From assembly GCF_037176765.1 (NCBI RefSeq), contig NC_090034.1:92368500-92432499 (forward strand): 64,000 bases of DNA. Reading direction: 5' to 3'. Under the pieces are notes generated by a model. That model was not told where the DNA came from. It did not search any database and saw only the letters and a list, made by a program, of their open reading frames with translations. Of this stretch, positions 11,441 to 22,336 are shown in pieces. The position numbers were made by a program, and so were the translations under genes. Each line of letters starts with the position of its first letter. Within the stretch, counting starts at the first letter, position 1. This DNA comes from Anolis sagrei (taxonomy: Eukaryota; Chordata; Lepidosauria; Squamata; Anolidae).

Positions 11441-11577
11441 GCGTTTGCCACTTTGTGGCAAAGAATTGGGAAGAGGAGGAATTGGCCCAAACCCTTCTCG
11501 GGACCACAATGGTCTGTACGCTGCAAGAGGACTGCATGGCTCGGATTGCTTCTGGAGGCGCCCAGAGGAAAAGATAG
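11441..11577 (+). CDS. NKG7/CLDND2-like tetraspan protein, terminal coding exon
   Basis: The acceptor AG at 11439-11440 follows a T-rich tract; the frame enters in phase 1. It encodes the end of the fourth transmembrane helix (GVCHFVAKN) and a cytosolic tail rich in Glu (WEEEELAQ) that ends with GAQRKR and the stop TAG at 11575-11577. The three visible exons give about 135 residues, which leaves room for roughly 40-60 residues upstream in a protein of normal family length. The whole frame is open across all three junctions, so the gene appears intact where visible. Confidence 0.75.
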
Positions 11578-11985
11578 CCAGAATCTGACACAACTGGATG
11601 ACTCAGGGATTAGTCTATGTACACGAAGTGACAAAAATAGCTGGCTGGACCTGTGCCCACCCGATGCCCAAAGGACCAGGTTTGGGGAACTAGGAGAAAA
11701 CACACTCAGCTTTGACACAGTGTTTTACTTCAGGTTGCCACAAACTTCAAACATTAATCCAGGCTTGAAGATATGCGTACGTCCCCGTGTTGGGTGACAC
11801 ATTCAGCTTGCTCCAGTCCGAATGGTTGAGAAGATGTTAATCCTGGCCCAGAAAGCAAGAAGTGTTATTGTTGAGCGAGGCAGTGCGCTATGAAACTGAA
11901 CTTTCCCTTGATGTCTGACATGATGTTTCTCTACTCTTTGTTTTGTCGCCCCCTAAATAAACCCCTTTAGTGTACTCAGCATGTG
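11578..11985 (+). other. 3' UTR of the tetraspan gene
   Basis: Non-repetitive sequence from the stop codon to just past the AATAAA at 11956-11961. A T- and GT-rich stretch follows (about 11985-12000), as expected for a cleavage site. Confidence 0.65.
11956..11961 (+). terminator. Poly(A) signal AATAAA, tetraspan gene
   Basis: Canonical hexamer 380 bases after the stop codon at 11575-11577, with a GT-rich downstream element. Confidence 0.75.
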
Positions 11986-12320
11986 GTCTTTTGTACTTAT
12001 GGATTCACTCAGTTGTCTCCAATGCATTTTTCAAACCCAGATGTTTTGGACTACAAAGCAGACCATTCACTTGTTAGAAATGCTTACAATTAAAATAATT
12101 TAAAATGCCATTACCCAACAGTCAACTCTCCACATTCACCAGAGTTAAGGGAACAGGACTTTCATGGAAGTGAAAAAAAAAAAAAAACACAAATGAAGAA
12201 ATTGTTTGTAGAGTTTTTCAAAAACCTTGAGGGAACAGCTCTCTAGACTTTTCTGGGTTTTCTAGCAATCTCCATGGACCTTTCTACTCTGCCATATATT
12301 CCAGAATATCAAGGCAGAGT

Positions 12321-12620
12321 ATTGTCGAAGGCTTTCATGGCTGGAATCACTGAGTTGTTGTACGTTTTTCGGGCTATATGGCCATGTTCTAGAAGCATTT
12401 TCTCCTGACGTTTCACCTGCATCTAAGGCAAGCATCCTCAGAGGTTGTGAGGTCTATTGGAAACTAGGCAAGCAAGGTTTATATATCTGTGGAAAGTCCA
12501 GAGTGGAAGAAAGAACTCTTGTCTGCTTGTCTTGTTGCAATTGGCCACTTTTATTAGCATTTAATGACATTGCAGTTTCAAAGCCTGTCTGGTTGCTGCC
12601 TGGGGGAATTCTTTGTTGGA
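12321..12620 (-). mobile_element. Penelope-like fragment with hammerhead-like core
   Basis: Minus-strand relative of 5399-5845. On the minus strand it reads CTGAGGA, a stem II of the same layout, GAAA, then CGTC (between about 12405 and 12442). The stem II closing pair is G-U here. Confidence 0.6.
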
Positions 12621-12630
12621 AGTGTTAAAT

Positions 12631-13056
12631 CAGTGGTTCCCAAGCCTCCTAATGCCACAGCCCCTTAATACAGTTCCTCATGTTGTGGTGACCCCCAACC
12701 ATAAAATTGTTTTCATTGCTACATCATAACTAATTTTGCTACTGTTGTGAATCGTAATGTGAATATCTGATATGCAGGATGTATTTTCGTTCACTGGACC
12801 AAATTTGGCACAAATATCCAATACACCCAAATTTGAATACTGGTGGGGTTAATTTTGCCATTTGGGAATTGTAGTTGCTGTCATTTATAGTTAACCTACA
12901 ATCAAAGAGCATTCCTAACTCCACCAACGATAGAATAGAACCAAACTTGGCATACAGAACTCCCATAACCAATAGAAAATACTGGAAGGGTTTGGTGGGC
13001 ATTGACCTTAGATTTTGGAGTTGTAGTTCACCTACATCCAGAGAGCACTGTAGACT
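12631..13056 (+). mobile_element. hAT element, left part
   Basis: Begins with a CAGTGGTTCCCAAGCC-type terminal repeat and continues with the interior shared with 34548-35581 and 61020-62428. The right end is missing; it is cut off by a MITE. Confidence 0.7.
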
Positions 13057-13109
13057 CAGGGCCCTTCCACACAGCCATATAATCCAGAATATCAAGGCAG
13101 AAAATCAGT

Positions 13110-13250
13110 TCAATGTATTGTTGAAGGCTTTCATGGCTGGAATCACTGGGTTGTTATAGGTTTCTCGGGCTGTATGGCCATGTTCTAGAAGCATTCTCTC
13201 CTGATGTTTCACCTGCATCTATGGCAAGCATCCTCAGGTTGTGAAATACC
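13110..13250 (-). mobile_element. Penelope-like fragment with hammerhead-like core
   Basis: Short minus-strand copy of the same family, inserted in a palindromic MITE. The minus strand again shows CTGAGGA, a stem II and GAAA, with CATC in place of CGTC. Confidence 0.55.
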
Positions 13251-13644
13251 TAAAACAACCCTATCAAGACAGACTTTCAACATCTGCTTTGAACTGGATT
13301 ATCTGAGTCTACACTGCCAGATAATCCAGTTCAAATAAAATAATCTGAAATTTTTTACAGCTGTGTAGAAGGGCCTTAGACCCACATAGCCCTATATCTC
13401 AGAATATCAAGGGAGGAAATCCCACATTATCTGTGTGTGGACTCAGATAACCCAGTTCAAAGTAGATATTGTGGGATTTTTCTCCCCTGATATTCTTGGA
13501 TATAGGGCTGTGTGGAAGGGCCCACAGTTCAGACTGAACTGCTTTGAACTTGATTTTATGAGTCTACACTGCTATATAATTCAGTTTATTCCGAATTCTA
13601 ATGTCAATGTTGATTGGGCACTGGGATATAGGGCAGTGTGGGGC

Positions 13645-13790
13645 CCTTTCTTCACGGCCATATAAAATCCAGATTATCTGTTTTGAAATTGATCATATGG
13701 CAGTGTAGAATCATACAATCCAGTACAAAGCAGAGAATGCGGTTTACCTGCTTTGATAATCCGGATTATATGGCAGTGTAGAAAAGGCCG
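13645..13790. mobile_element. Palindromic MITE
   Basis: Copy of the MITE family of 8814-8960. Two arms read into each other around a central GTGTAGAATC-type segment. Several half copies lie just upstream (13050-13540). Confidence 0.7.
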
Positions 13791-13964
13791 CAGATTCAGA
13801 CTTTGTGCACACAAAGAAAAACCAGACTGATCTGGATTGAAATAAGAAGAAAATTTTCTCCCACAAATAAAATAGTAGTTTCATAACTTTTATTTAAATC
13901 TAGTTTTGCTATGACAGATTCACCAAATATAATAATAAATGTTTATACATTATAATATGTAATA

Positions 13965-14270
13965 CAATTTATTTATTTGCGACATTTATATTCCGCCCTT
14001 CTCACCCCGAAGGACTCAGAGCTGCTTACAAGATATATATACACATACAATATATTATATTGTTAGCATAGTACAATATCAGTATTATATATTACTATAT
14101 TGTACTATACCATTATATTGTAATATTATTAGTAATATTACATGTACTATAAAATATATAATTATATCATATTATTAGTAGTATTATATTGTATTTCATT
14201 ATAATATTATAAATATATGTATATGTATATACAATATATTATATTGCAATTATAAATATTATTTTTGTGT
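13965..14270 (-). repeat. L2 3' end (minus strand) followed by an AT-rich tract
   Basis: 13965-14035 is the complement of an L2 3' end, including its AAATAAATAAAT tail. 14036-14270 is almost pure A and T with TATA-rich palindromes and no other content. It borders the ETFB CpG-rich promoter. Confidence 0.65.
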
Positions 14271-14289
14271 TAACATTTCAACTGACCTA

Positions 14290-14783
14290 TTTGCACGCTT
14301 CTAAACGTCTGAAGACGCACACGCGTGTCACGCTTCTTATCCTTTCACCTACATTCCTGTTTCTCCCCGCTGCAGGGAGGAGGGGAAACTGCTGAACTCC
14401 TATTGGCTCCTTACTGGCAAAGGACGGGGAGGGGGCGTGTCGCAAGGATGCTGAATATTGATTGGCCCAGAGTGTATGAAATTTGCATTTCTTTCCCCTT
14501 TCCTCCCACTTCAGCGCCTACTTGCGATGCGAGGAGTGGCTACGGCGACACGTCAATCAGCAACTCAACGCCACCTTTTCTCTCGAGTCGCCCGATTGGT
14601 TGTAGAGAAATACGAGCTCGGTTCGTGATTGGGTGCTGAAGGGGAGCAGGCGCTCACATCGAAGGACGTCGCCCCGTCCGTTCCGCCGTGTATTCTCTTC
14701 CTATTGGCTGAGTTTGTGAAGTGGGCGGGGAGATTCGCGCTCCGCCGAGGGGAGAAGGTGAATGAGACAGAGAGAGGGGCAAG
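14290..14783 (+). promoter_or_regulatory. ETFB: ETFB CpG-rich promoter and 5' UTR
   Basis: An abrupt switch from AT-rich DNA to CpG-rich, repeat-free sequence directly upstream of the ETFB start codon. It contains at least five CCAAT-type boxes in the ATTGG orientation (near 14401, 14459, 14594, 14627 and 14702) and a GC box GGGCGGGGAG near 14723. There is no convincing TATA box at a suitable distance. This is the usual architecture of a housekeeping, NF-Y/Sp1-type promoter. The exact start site cannot be read from the sequence. Confidence 0.8.
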
Positions 14784-14846
14784 ATGGCGGCGGCCGGGAT
14801 GAGGGCCATGGTGGGAGTGAAGCGAGTCATTGACTACGCTGTGAAG
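14784..14846 (+). CDS. ETFB: Electron transfer flavoprotein subunit beta, exon 1
   Basis: ETFB is the beta subunit of the mitochondrial matrix heterodimer ETF. It takes electrons from acyl-CoA dehydrogenases and related dehydrogenases and passes them through ETF-ubiquinone oxidoreductase to the respiratory chain; the beta subunit binds AMP. Exon 1 encodes residues 1-21, MAAAGMRAMVGVKRVIDYAV plus K. The ATG at 14784 has A at -3 and G at +4. ATGs at residues 6 and 9 are in frame, but the upstream one gives 257 residues against 255 in human. The intron is phase 0 with donor GTGCGC. All six exons join in frame with standard sites, and the protein is very close to the human one as remembered. A BovB LINE lies only 94 bases beyond this donor. 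Confidence 0.97.
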
Positions 14847-14940
14847 GTGCGCACGGGGAATTTCTTTACTTTTTGGAGGGGAGTTTTGGTGTCTATTATA
14901 TATGGCATATTATAATGATCATTAATATTACCACTGCTTT

Positions 14941-16154
14941 GTTGTTGTTGTTCATTCGTTCAGTCGTCTCCGACTCTTCGTGACCTCATGGACCAGCCCA
15001 CGCCAGAGCTCCCTGTCGGCCGTCACCACCCCCAGCTCCTTCAAGGTCAGTCCAGTCACTTCAAGGATGCCATCCATCCACCTTGTCCTTGGTCGGCCCC
15101 TCTTCCTTTTGACTTCCACTTTCCCCAGCATAATTGTCTTCTCTAGGCTTTCCTGTCTCTTCATGATGTGGCCAAAGTACTTCAACTTTGTCTCTAGTAT
15201 CCTTCCCTCCAGTGAGCAGCCGGGCTTTATTTCCTGGAGGATGGACTGGTTGGATCTTCTCGCAGTCCAAGGCACTCTCAGCACTTTCCTCCAACACCAC
15301 AGCTCAAAAGCATCGATCTTCCTTCGCTCAGCCTTCCCTAAGGTCCAGCTCTCACATCCGTAGGTGACTACAGGGAATACAATGGCTTTGACTAGGCGGA
15401 TCTTTGTTGCCAGTGTGATGTCTCTACTCTTTACTATATTATCGAGACTGGACATTGCTCTCCTCCCAAGAAGTAAGCGTCTTCTGATTTCCTGGCCACA
15501 GTCTGCATCTGCAGTAATCTTTGCACCTAGAAATACAAAGTCTGTCACGGCCTCCACATTTTCTCCCTCTGTTTTCCAGTTGTCAATCATTCTTGTTGCA
15601 ATAATCTTGGTTTCTTTTATGTTTAGCTGCAACCCAGCTTTTGCACTTTCTTCTTTCACCTTGATTAGAAGGCTCCTCAGCTCCTCCTCGCTTTCGACCA
15701 TCAGAGTGGTGTCATCTGCATATCTGAGGTTGTTAATGTTTCTTCCAGCAATTTTCACCCCAGCTTTGCATTCCTCAAGCCCCGCACATCGCATGTTGTG
15801 TTCTGCATACAAGTTAAAAAGGTTGGGTGAGAGTATGCAGCCTTGCCGTACGCCTTTCCCAATCTTGAACCAGTCTGTTGTTCCGTGGTCAGTTCTGACT
15901 GTTGCTACTTGGTCCTTGTACAGATTCCTCAGGAGAGAGACAAGGTGGCTTGGTATGCCCATCCCACCAAGAACTTGCCACAATTTATTATGATCCACAC
16001 AGTCAAAGGCTTTAGAATAGTCAATGAAGCAGAAATAGATGTTTTTCTGAAACTCCCTGCCTTTCTCCATTATCCAGCGGATATTGGCAATCTGGTCTCT
16101 GGTTCCTCTGCCTTTTCTAAACCCAGCTTGAACATCTGGCAACTCTCGCTCCAT
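14941..16154 (-). mobile_element. RTE-BovB LINE, 3' part with long open frame
   Basis: A 400-codon open frame (14952-16154) encodes the reverse-transcriptase domain from the palm onward. Visible motifs are QAGFRKGRGTRDQI, the FIDYSKAFDCVDH block, GVRQGCILSPNLFN, the catalytic LRYADDTTLM, and the C-terminal WTARRSNQSIL and LEVTGLTLKELGV blocks. The endonuclease domain is absent, so the copy is 5'-truncated, but this remaining frame has no stop, which suggests a young insertion. The 3' end on the minus strand runs into an AACAACAAC-type tail. It lies in ETFB intron 1, antisense to the gene. Confidence 0.93.
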
Positions 16155-16254
16155 GTATTACCACTGCTACAAAGCCCTAAATAATTCAGGGCCTTAAAAA
16201 CTTTCCTTTCAAAATATGGCACTTCCATTCCAGTTTTATCTCCTCAACAGCAGG

Positions 16255-16560
16255 CTTTTCGTTCCAGTAGCATTCTCGCCTGACGTTTCGCCTGCATCTA
16301 TGGCAGGCATCCTCAAAGGTTGTGAAGTCTGTTGGAAACTAGGAAAATGGGGTTTATATATCTTTGGAATGTCCAGGGTGGGAGAAAGAACTCTTGTTTG
16401 TTGGAGGTAGGCGTGAATGTTGCAATTGGCCACCTTGATTAGTATTGAATGGCCTAGCAGTTTCAAAGTCTGGCCTCTTACAGCCTGTGGGAATCCTTTG
16501 TTGGGAGATGATTAGCTGGCCCTGATTGTTTCTTGTCTGGAATTCCAGTTTTTGAGTGTT
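16255..16560 (-). mobile_element. Penelope-like fragment with hammerhead-like core
   Basis: Minus-strand relative of 5399-5845, between two BovB fragments. The minus strand shows TTGAGGA in place of CTGAGGA, a fully paired stem II, GAAA and CGTC (about 16270-16316). Confidence 0.6.
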
Positions 16561-16569
16561 CTTCTTTAT

Positions 16570-17016
16570 TTACTGGGTTGTTGTTCATTTGTTCAGTCGT
16601 TTCCGACTCTTCGTGACCTCATGGACCAGCCCACGCCAGAGCTCCCTGTTGGCCGTCACCACCCCCAGCTCCTTCAAAGTCAATCCAGTCACTTCAAGGA
16701 TGCCATCCATCCATCTTGCCCTTGGTCGGCCCCTCTTCCTTTTTCCTTCCTTTTTCCCCAGCATCATTGTCTTCTCTAAGCTTTCCTTTCTTCTCATGAT
16801 GTGGCCAAAGTACTTCATGTTTGCCTCTAATTTCCTTCCCTCCAATGAGCAGTCGGGCTTTGTTTCCTGAAGTATGGACTGGTTGGATCTTCTCGCAGTC
16901 CAAGGCACTCTCAGAACTTTCCTCCAGCACCACAGTTCAAAAGCATCCATCTTTCTTCGCTCAGCCTTCTCTATAGTCCAGCTCTCACATCCGTAAGTAA
17001 CTACGGTTAATATCAT
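16570..17016 (-). mobile_element. RTE-BovB LINE, 3' fragment
   Basis: A 143-codon frame (16585-17016) covering the C-terminal part of BovB, homologous to the 3' third of the copy at 14941-16154 and in the same orientation. The tail again shows AAC repeats. It is 5'-truncated. Confidence 0.92.
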
Positions 17017-17159
17017 TTACTGGGTAATAGTATAAAAGCTGTGCCCGGAAGCTCTGAGCATTACGCTGTTTCCGCTTCGCTCCTTCGGGAGCACTGTTTG
17101 CGCAACACAGAACGGAACACAAATATTATAGAAGGAATGTAAGAGTCCTTTAATGGTAA

Positions 17160-17262
17160 AACCCTAACACTTACCCTAACCTTAAACCTAATCCTAACCC
17201 TAATTCTAATCCAAACCCTAAACCTAACCCTAATCCTAACACCCTAAACCGTATCCTAACCC
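17160..17262. repeat. Degenerate interstitial telomere-like repeat
   Basis: About 100 bases of irregular CCCTAA-type hexamers (CCCTAAC, CCTAATC, ACCCTAAAC and similar), the complement of the vertebrate telomere repeat TTAGGG. Several units are perfect, most are altered. It lies in ETFB intron 1. Confidence 0.85.
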
Positions 17263-17559
17263 TTCCCTCCTTTCTATCCTTCCACCAAATGCAACTACAA
17301 AGTATATTCCCACCCTCAGTGTGCCACTCTCCCCTTCCCTTATTCACAACCGCCATTGCAGAATGTGCGTAACGCTTGGAGTTTCTGGACCCAGGCTTAA
17401 TACTATCACCATTTACTGTCCTGATTTTGGAGTCAGGAGAGAATGCTTCTGGAAAATGGTCATAAAGTCCAGAAAAGTCACAACAACCCTATGCTTATTT
17501 CTTTATCATTTCAGAAGCAAGTTGCAATGCATTTAAAAAGAAAAAGTTTTTAAAACTTG

Positions 17560-17870
17560 GCATTATGTTAAATGTCTTTTGACCAGAAGCTGGCCACTTG
17601 TAGTGCCCCTGGTGTCGCTGTGAGAAGGTTCTCCATTGTGTATGTGGCAGGGCTCGGGTTGCATTGTAGTAGGTGGTTTGGGGTTTGCTCTTCTTTGCAA
17701 TCACATGCTGTGGACTCCACTTTGTGGCCCTCTTTCTTGAGGTTAGCTCTGAATCTCATGGTGCCAGAGTGCAGCCTATTTAGCGCATGCCAGCTCGCCC
17801 AATTTTCTGTGTGCCCAGGAACTCTTAAGATCGACAGGAGAGGCCTTGCTCTTGGTCCCACCATTCTTGC
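17560..17870 (-). mobile_element. LINE C-terminal fragment, class unassigned
   Basis: The minus strand encodes SWHALNRLHSGTMRFRANLK followed by a Cys-rich CDCKEEQTPNHLLQC. This resembles the zinc-knuckle-like end of some LINE proteins. The matching reverse-transcriptase piece lies upstream on the same strand at 18950-19370, so both may come from one element split by later insertions. Confidence 0.6.
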
Positions 17871-17968
17871 AAACGCGACTGGTGGAGATGAGACTCAGGG
17901 CTCTCTCAGTGGTGGCCCCTTTCCTGTGGAATTTTCTACCCAGTGACATTAGATTGGCCCCTACCTCT
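17840..17968 (+). mobile_element. L2-type LINE fragment
   Basis: Carries the degraded DNA counterpart of the ERAFSVVAPRLWN region of L2, with poly-A just beyond. A matching L2 3' end stands at about 19610-19875. Confidence 0.55.
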
Positions 17969-18103
17969 TATCCTTTAGAGTGAAAAAAAAAAAACCAAAC
18001 AAAAAAAACAAAAACAGCTTCTGTAGGCCAAGGCTTGTTAAACTTTTTCCACTCGCAACCCCTTTCCCTCCAAGAATACACCCATATGCCAAGTATATAG
18101 GTA

Positions 18104-18423
18104 CAATAGAGTCTCGCTTATCCAACATAAACAGGCCAGCAGAATGTTGGACAAGCGACAATGTTGGATAATAAGGAGGGATTAAGGAAAAGCCTATTAA
18201 ATGTCAAATTACATTATAATTTTACAAATTAAGAACCAAAACATGTTTTACAACAAATTGTCAGAAAAAAAGCAGTTCAATACATGATAATTACTGTGTT
18301 TATTAATTTAGCCCCAAAATATTGCAATGTATTGAAAGAGCTGTGGGTCTGGGCAGGAGACAGAGTGCATTGGATAATACAGGACATTGGATGAGTGAAG
18401 GTTGGATAAGCAAGGCTCTACTG
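18104..18423. mobile_element. Tigger/pogo-like MITE
   Basis: Terminal repeats CAATAGAGTCTCGCTTATCC and, inverted, GGATAAGCAAGGCTCTACTG, flanked by TA on both sides, the target duplication of Tc1/mariner-pogo elements. It has no transposase. Confidence 0.8.
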
Positions 18424-18703
18424 TATAAAGAACAAACATTTTTACTGATAATAAATCAGCATTTGCAAGACTTGCTAAACAGGATATTTTTCTATTTTGT
18501 GGAGTACATCTGAATCCTTTACTGCAGATTCCACTGTAAATGTGGTATGTGGTTGCGTTGTGTAAATGGGTGGTGTCCAGAAACCTTTTATTATCAAAAC
18601 TTTTGTGACTCCAACATTGAGCAAAGGGAACCCCACTTGCGGTCAAGATCAGTTTCAGATACAGTGCTGTAGGCTATTTTTTTTTACAGAAAACATTCGT
18701 TGG

Positions 18704-18830
18704 CCCCTTCTACACTTCCATATAATCCACATTACCTGCTTTGAACTGAATCATCTGAGTTTACACTGCCATATAATCCAGTTTAAATCAGATAATCTGG
18801 ATTTTATATGGCAATATAGAAGGGGCCCTT
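18704..18830. mobile_element. Palindromic MITE
   Basis: Good foldback copy bounded by GGCCCCTTCTACAC and TAGAAGGGGCC, in ETFB intron 1. Confidence 0.8.
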
Positions 18831-18949
18831 GAATATTCCTTGCTTAAGGAAATCTTAGCTGGACCCCATAAACCAACATAAAGACACATGAACATTAGGA
18901 AAAGAAATTGTCTCTTTTGCGTTACCAAGCCAGATCCAGTTCCATCTGG

Positions 18950-19370
18950 CTCAATGATTGTCAACTCTGCCTGGCGGCGGCTCTCCAGATTTAAGAGTGT
19001 TTCTGAGACCCTATCTGAAGACCTCTCAGACCCTTTCCACACAATCCACATCTCTTTTGCTGAGGTGTTCCTGCGCGTATCTCTCTTGATCTTAGGAAGT
19101 TGTTTCTTGATTTAAGCCATTGGCATGCTGACTGATATCCGAACAGAGGATGGGCCAAAGATGTCAATGTCTTGGTCCTTTCATTATTTGCTGCTACTTC
19201 CCAGTGGATGTCAGGTGGCGCAATACTAGCTAAACAGTATAATTTCTCCAGTGTTGTGGGGTGTAGACATCCTGTGATGTCCTGTGTCTCATTAAGAGCC
19301 ACATCCACTGTTTTACCATGGTGAGATGTGTTCCACACTGGGCATACATATTCAGCACAGAGTAGCAAAA
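18950..19370 (-). mobile_element. LINE reverse-transcriptase C-terminal fragment, class unassigned
   Basis: The minus strand encodes CAEYVCPVWNTSHHGKTVDV, then DITGCLHPTTLEKLYCLASI and APPDIHWEVAANNERTKTL, a pattern typical of the end of a LINE reverse transcriptase. A second copy on the plus strand lies at about 49480-50280. I cannot name the clade. Confidence 0.6.
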
Positions 19371-19609
19371 TGCAAGGACAGATGTCTTCACTGTATCTGG
19401 TTGCGATCCCCGGGTTGTGCCTCTCAGCTTTCGTAAGTCACCTACATACAAACAAACTAACAAACAGCTGGTTTTTCTTGTTGCTCTTCCTCTCAAGTAC
19501 TAAGCAGACCTGTCCTCAATTAGCTTAGGCCCCTTTTACACTGCCATATAAAAACCAGAATATCTGCTATGAACTTGATTATATGGCAGTATAGACTCAT
19601 ATAATCAAA

Positions 19610-19875
19610 ACCTGGATATGGGACCAAGCATTCAAGGCAACAATTTAGAATGAGACCCAATTTGTGTCAATGACAATGGACTGACCTGGACTATGATTTC
19701 AAACCTGTGATTTAAGCAACGTTTTAGTAATTTTAAAGCATTAACTAATTGTTTTAATTGTTTTTAATCATTTATTACTGTTGTTGGCATTGAATGAATT
19801 CTTGTTGTGAAGCCACTGTGAGTCCTCTTCGGGGCGTGAGAAGGACGGGATAAAAATATGAGAAATAAATAATTA
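19610..19875 (+). mobile_element. L2-type LINE 3' end
   Basis: Ends with the GAGTCCTCTTCGGGGCGTGAG-like hairpin region and an AAATAAATAA tail. Confidence 0.7.
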
Positions 19876-20968
19876 TGTTTACATGTTTCATTTTTTCCCT
19901 GTCAAAATATAGTATCTTATATTTACCCCTGTTGGAATTCATTTTGTTTGTTTGTTAAAAATGGTCCAATCAGCTGTATGTACCTTTCTGTACTGCCCTG
20001 TTATCATAGGCCATGATATAGCATGCTCATTCTTTCAGATTGCAGTTGCTACTGAGGACAGCATTTAATCTTGGCTCTTCCTTGTGCAAACAGCTTCCAC
20101 TCTGCCCTTTAACCCATAAACCTCAAAGAAGTCTAGATGGTAGTAGTTGATGATTACCATCTCAAAAAGATTGTCTTGCATTAGTTTAATGTAGCTATTC
20201 CTCAAATAATCTAACCTCTGAGATAGAAGCTTCTTATTACAGTATTTTTGTGCTTCTGCAACCCTTCTTCTGTCCTTTTGTTTAGGAGTTTGTTTGTTTT
20301 TTTGCAGCATCAACAACCCAAACTTTTTGAGTAGCAGAAATGTGTTTGTAATGATACAATAAAGCATGAGCAGGGAAAAGAACAGAATTCTAATCGAATT
20401 AATAGCCATGTGTACGTCCTTACAGTAGATCACTGCTTCTTAAACATTGGGCCCCAACTCTACATAGTCATTGGACTGAATCCCATTGGAAATGCACTGA
20501 GTAGTTTGGCTAACTCACACTCTCAGACGAAGGCAAAGGGGAAACCCTCTTTGAACAAAGAAAACCCTATTTCTTGGTTTACTTTAGGGGTGTTATAAGA
20601 AAATAAATGAAACCAAAAAAACAAGGTATAACCTGAGTTCTTAGTCCTCTTCTCTACTGAAGTGTGTCTACTAATGTACCCGTACTTTCGGGCTGATAAT
20701 GGCCAGATCCAATAGTTAGTTTGAACAAGAGTAGATCCATTTAATCATTCCCTGAGTCGAAAATAAACATTCCTGTAATTCCCACTGATTCAGTGGATGT
20801 GTTCAAGTAGGGACTGAGATTAGTGGATTAAGACCTATGTGCTTTTCATGCTGTGCTCAGTTACTAGATTGCTGTCCCCAAAAGAAGACTAGATATTGAC
20901 TGTAAGAGGACATTCCCCAGTTCTGAATTTTCCTGGACTCTTTTCCTCACAGACTACTGCTCTTGCAG

Positions 20969-21127
20969 GTGCGGGTGAAGCCAGACAAGACGGGTGTCGT
21001 GACGGATGGGGTGAAACATTCCATGAACCCTTTCTGTGAGATCGCTGTGGAGGAGGCTGTTCGTCTCAAGGAGAAGAAGCTTGTCTCTGAAGTGATTGCT
21101 GTAAGCTGTGGTCCACAGCAGTGCCAG
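20969..21127 (+). CDS. ETFB: ETFB exon 2
   Basis: Residues 22-74, 159 bases, phase 0-0, acceptor TCTTGCAG, donor GTGAGA. It encodes [20 protein letters not shown], then [20 protein letters not shown] and [13 protein letters not shown], almost the same as human ETFB as remembered ([20 protein letters not shown]...). This is the N-terminal part of the nucleotide-binding fold. Exons 2, 3 and 5 all have the same length of 159 bases. Confidence 0.97.
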
Positions 21128-22221
21128 GTGAGATGGTGGTCAGTTATTGAGCAGTGGACAAAAAATCCACCTTGAACAAGAGAAGCCTGTTACTAGAACA
21201 TGTATCTGGGTTTCTGTAGTTCTTTTTTAACAACCCTGTTCACAAGAAATCAAACCTCAATTCCATCCTTACTTCTATCACAAATTGTTGTTCTCCCAAA
21301 TACTTTTCTGTGCTGTCTGAATCTCCAGAATCTTGATCAAAAAGGGATGTTGAATAATTCTCCAGCATGATAAAGTTCAGGGTGTTGTGTTTGTGTTATT
21401 CTACAATGTACCTCAGTTTATTTTGGGAAGGTGGCTACCTGCCTTGCCACAATAAGCTCATAAGGAGGTTCAGTACACATGTGTCACATCTCTAAAGATC
21501 CTGTCTACATTTTCAGGCAGCATAAGTTAAAATGTATCCAATAACACAGAATACACAGGAGCCAGATTTACATGTACTTGGACCAGTATCAAGTATAGCA
21601 TCCAAGTCATGCTAAAACCCAGACCTTTATTATCAATCAGATGCTACAAAAGAGCTCCAAATCTTCCTCCAGCTTCTCTTATAGATTGGTACCACAGCTC
21701 CTCTTTGTCTATCTGCCAGTTTGTTGAATGTCCTGCACTCAAAATAAATTATTGTAAACAAAGCACATGGATTTGAACAGATAGGAATGGGGTTGGGTTA
21801 ACTGCCGTTTAGGAAGCTGTTAACCACCAGGTGGCAGCAGGTTTGCATAAGTTGCTGAGTGAGATAACTGTCCTTTGCATACATCACTATATCTCTTCCA
21901 GAGGTTGGATATTCATTTCTGGAGCAGTTTGACTTTTGCAACTTGTTCAAGGCAGGACCTAGATTGCAGGTATCTGCGTTAGAGCGTGATTTGTGTGTTT
22001 GAAGTTAGACATGCAACAAAACTTTGGAGTCTGGATAGTTAAGATTTCCATACAGGCCAAACAGCTAGACCTAGGTCAGACATGGAAAGACTTGAAGCAT
22101 GGGCATTTACTTTGTATTTTTATATATATTATTTGAACTCTGAGATGGGTTGCTACGTCTGGTATACATCAGTCATGCACTGGGATAATTGCATATACAT
22201 TCCCATTTTTGCATCTGTGGG

Positions 22222-22336
22222 CCCTTCCACACTGCCCCTGTATCCCAGGATATGATCCCAGGTTATCTGTATATTCCAGTTTAAAGTAGATAATCTGGGA
22301 CCAGTTCTTTGGATAAAGGGCAGTGTGGAAGGGCCC
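22222..22336. mobile_element. Palindromic MITE
   Basis: Foldback copy bounded by GGGCCCTTCCACACTGCC and GGCAGTGTGGAAGGGCCC, in ETFB intron 2. Confidence 0.8.

Noticed and set aside
11095-11797. Overlapping plus-strand frames of 100 and 148 codons around the terminal tetraspan exon
   Set aside because: They are other frames of the intron, exon and 3' UTR; the spliced frame from 8641-8760 identifies the real one.
15364-15993. 209-codon plus-strand frame
   Set aside because: Exact antisense shadow of the BovB reverse-transcriptase frame at 14952-16154.
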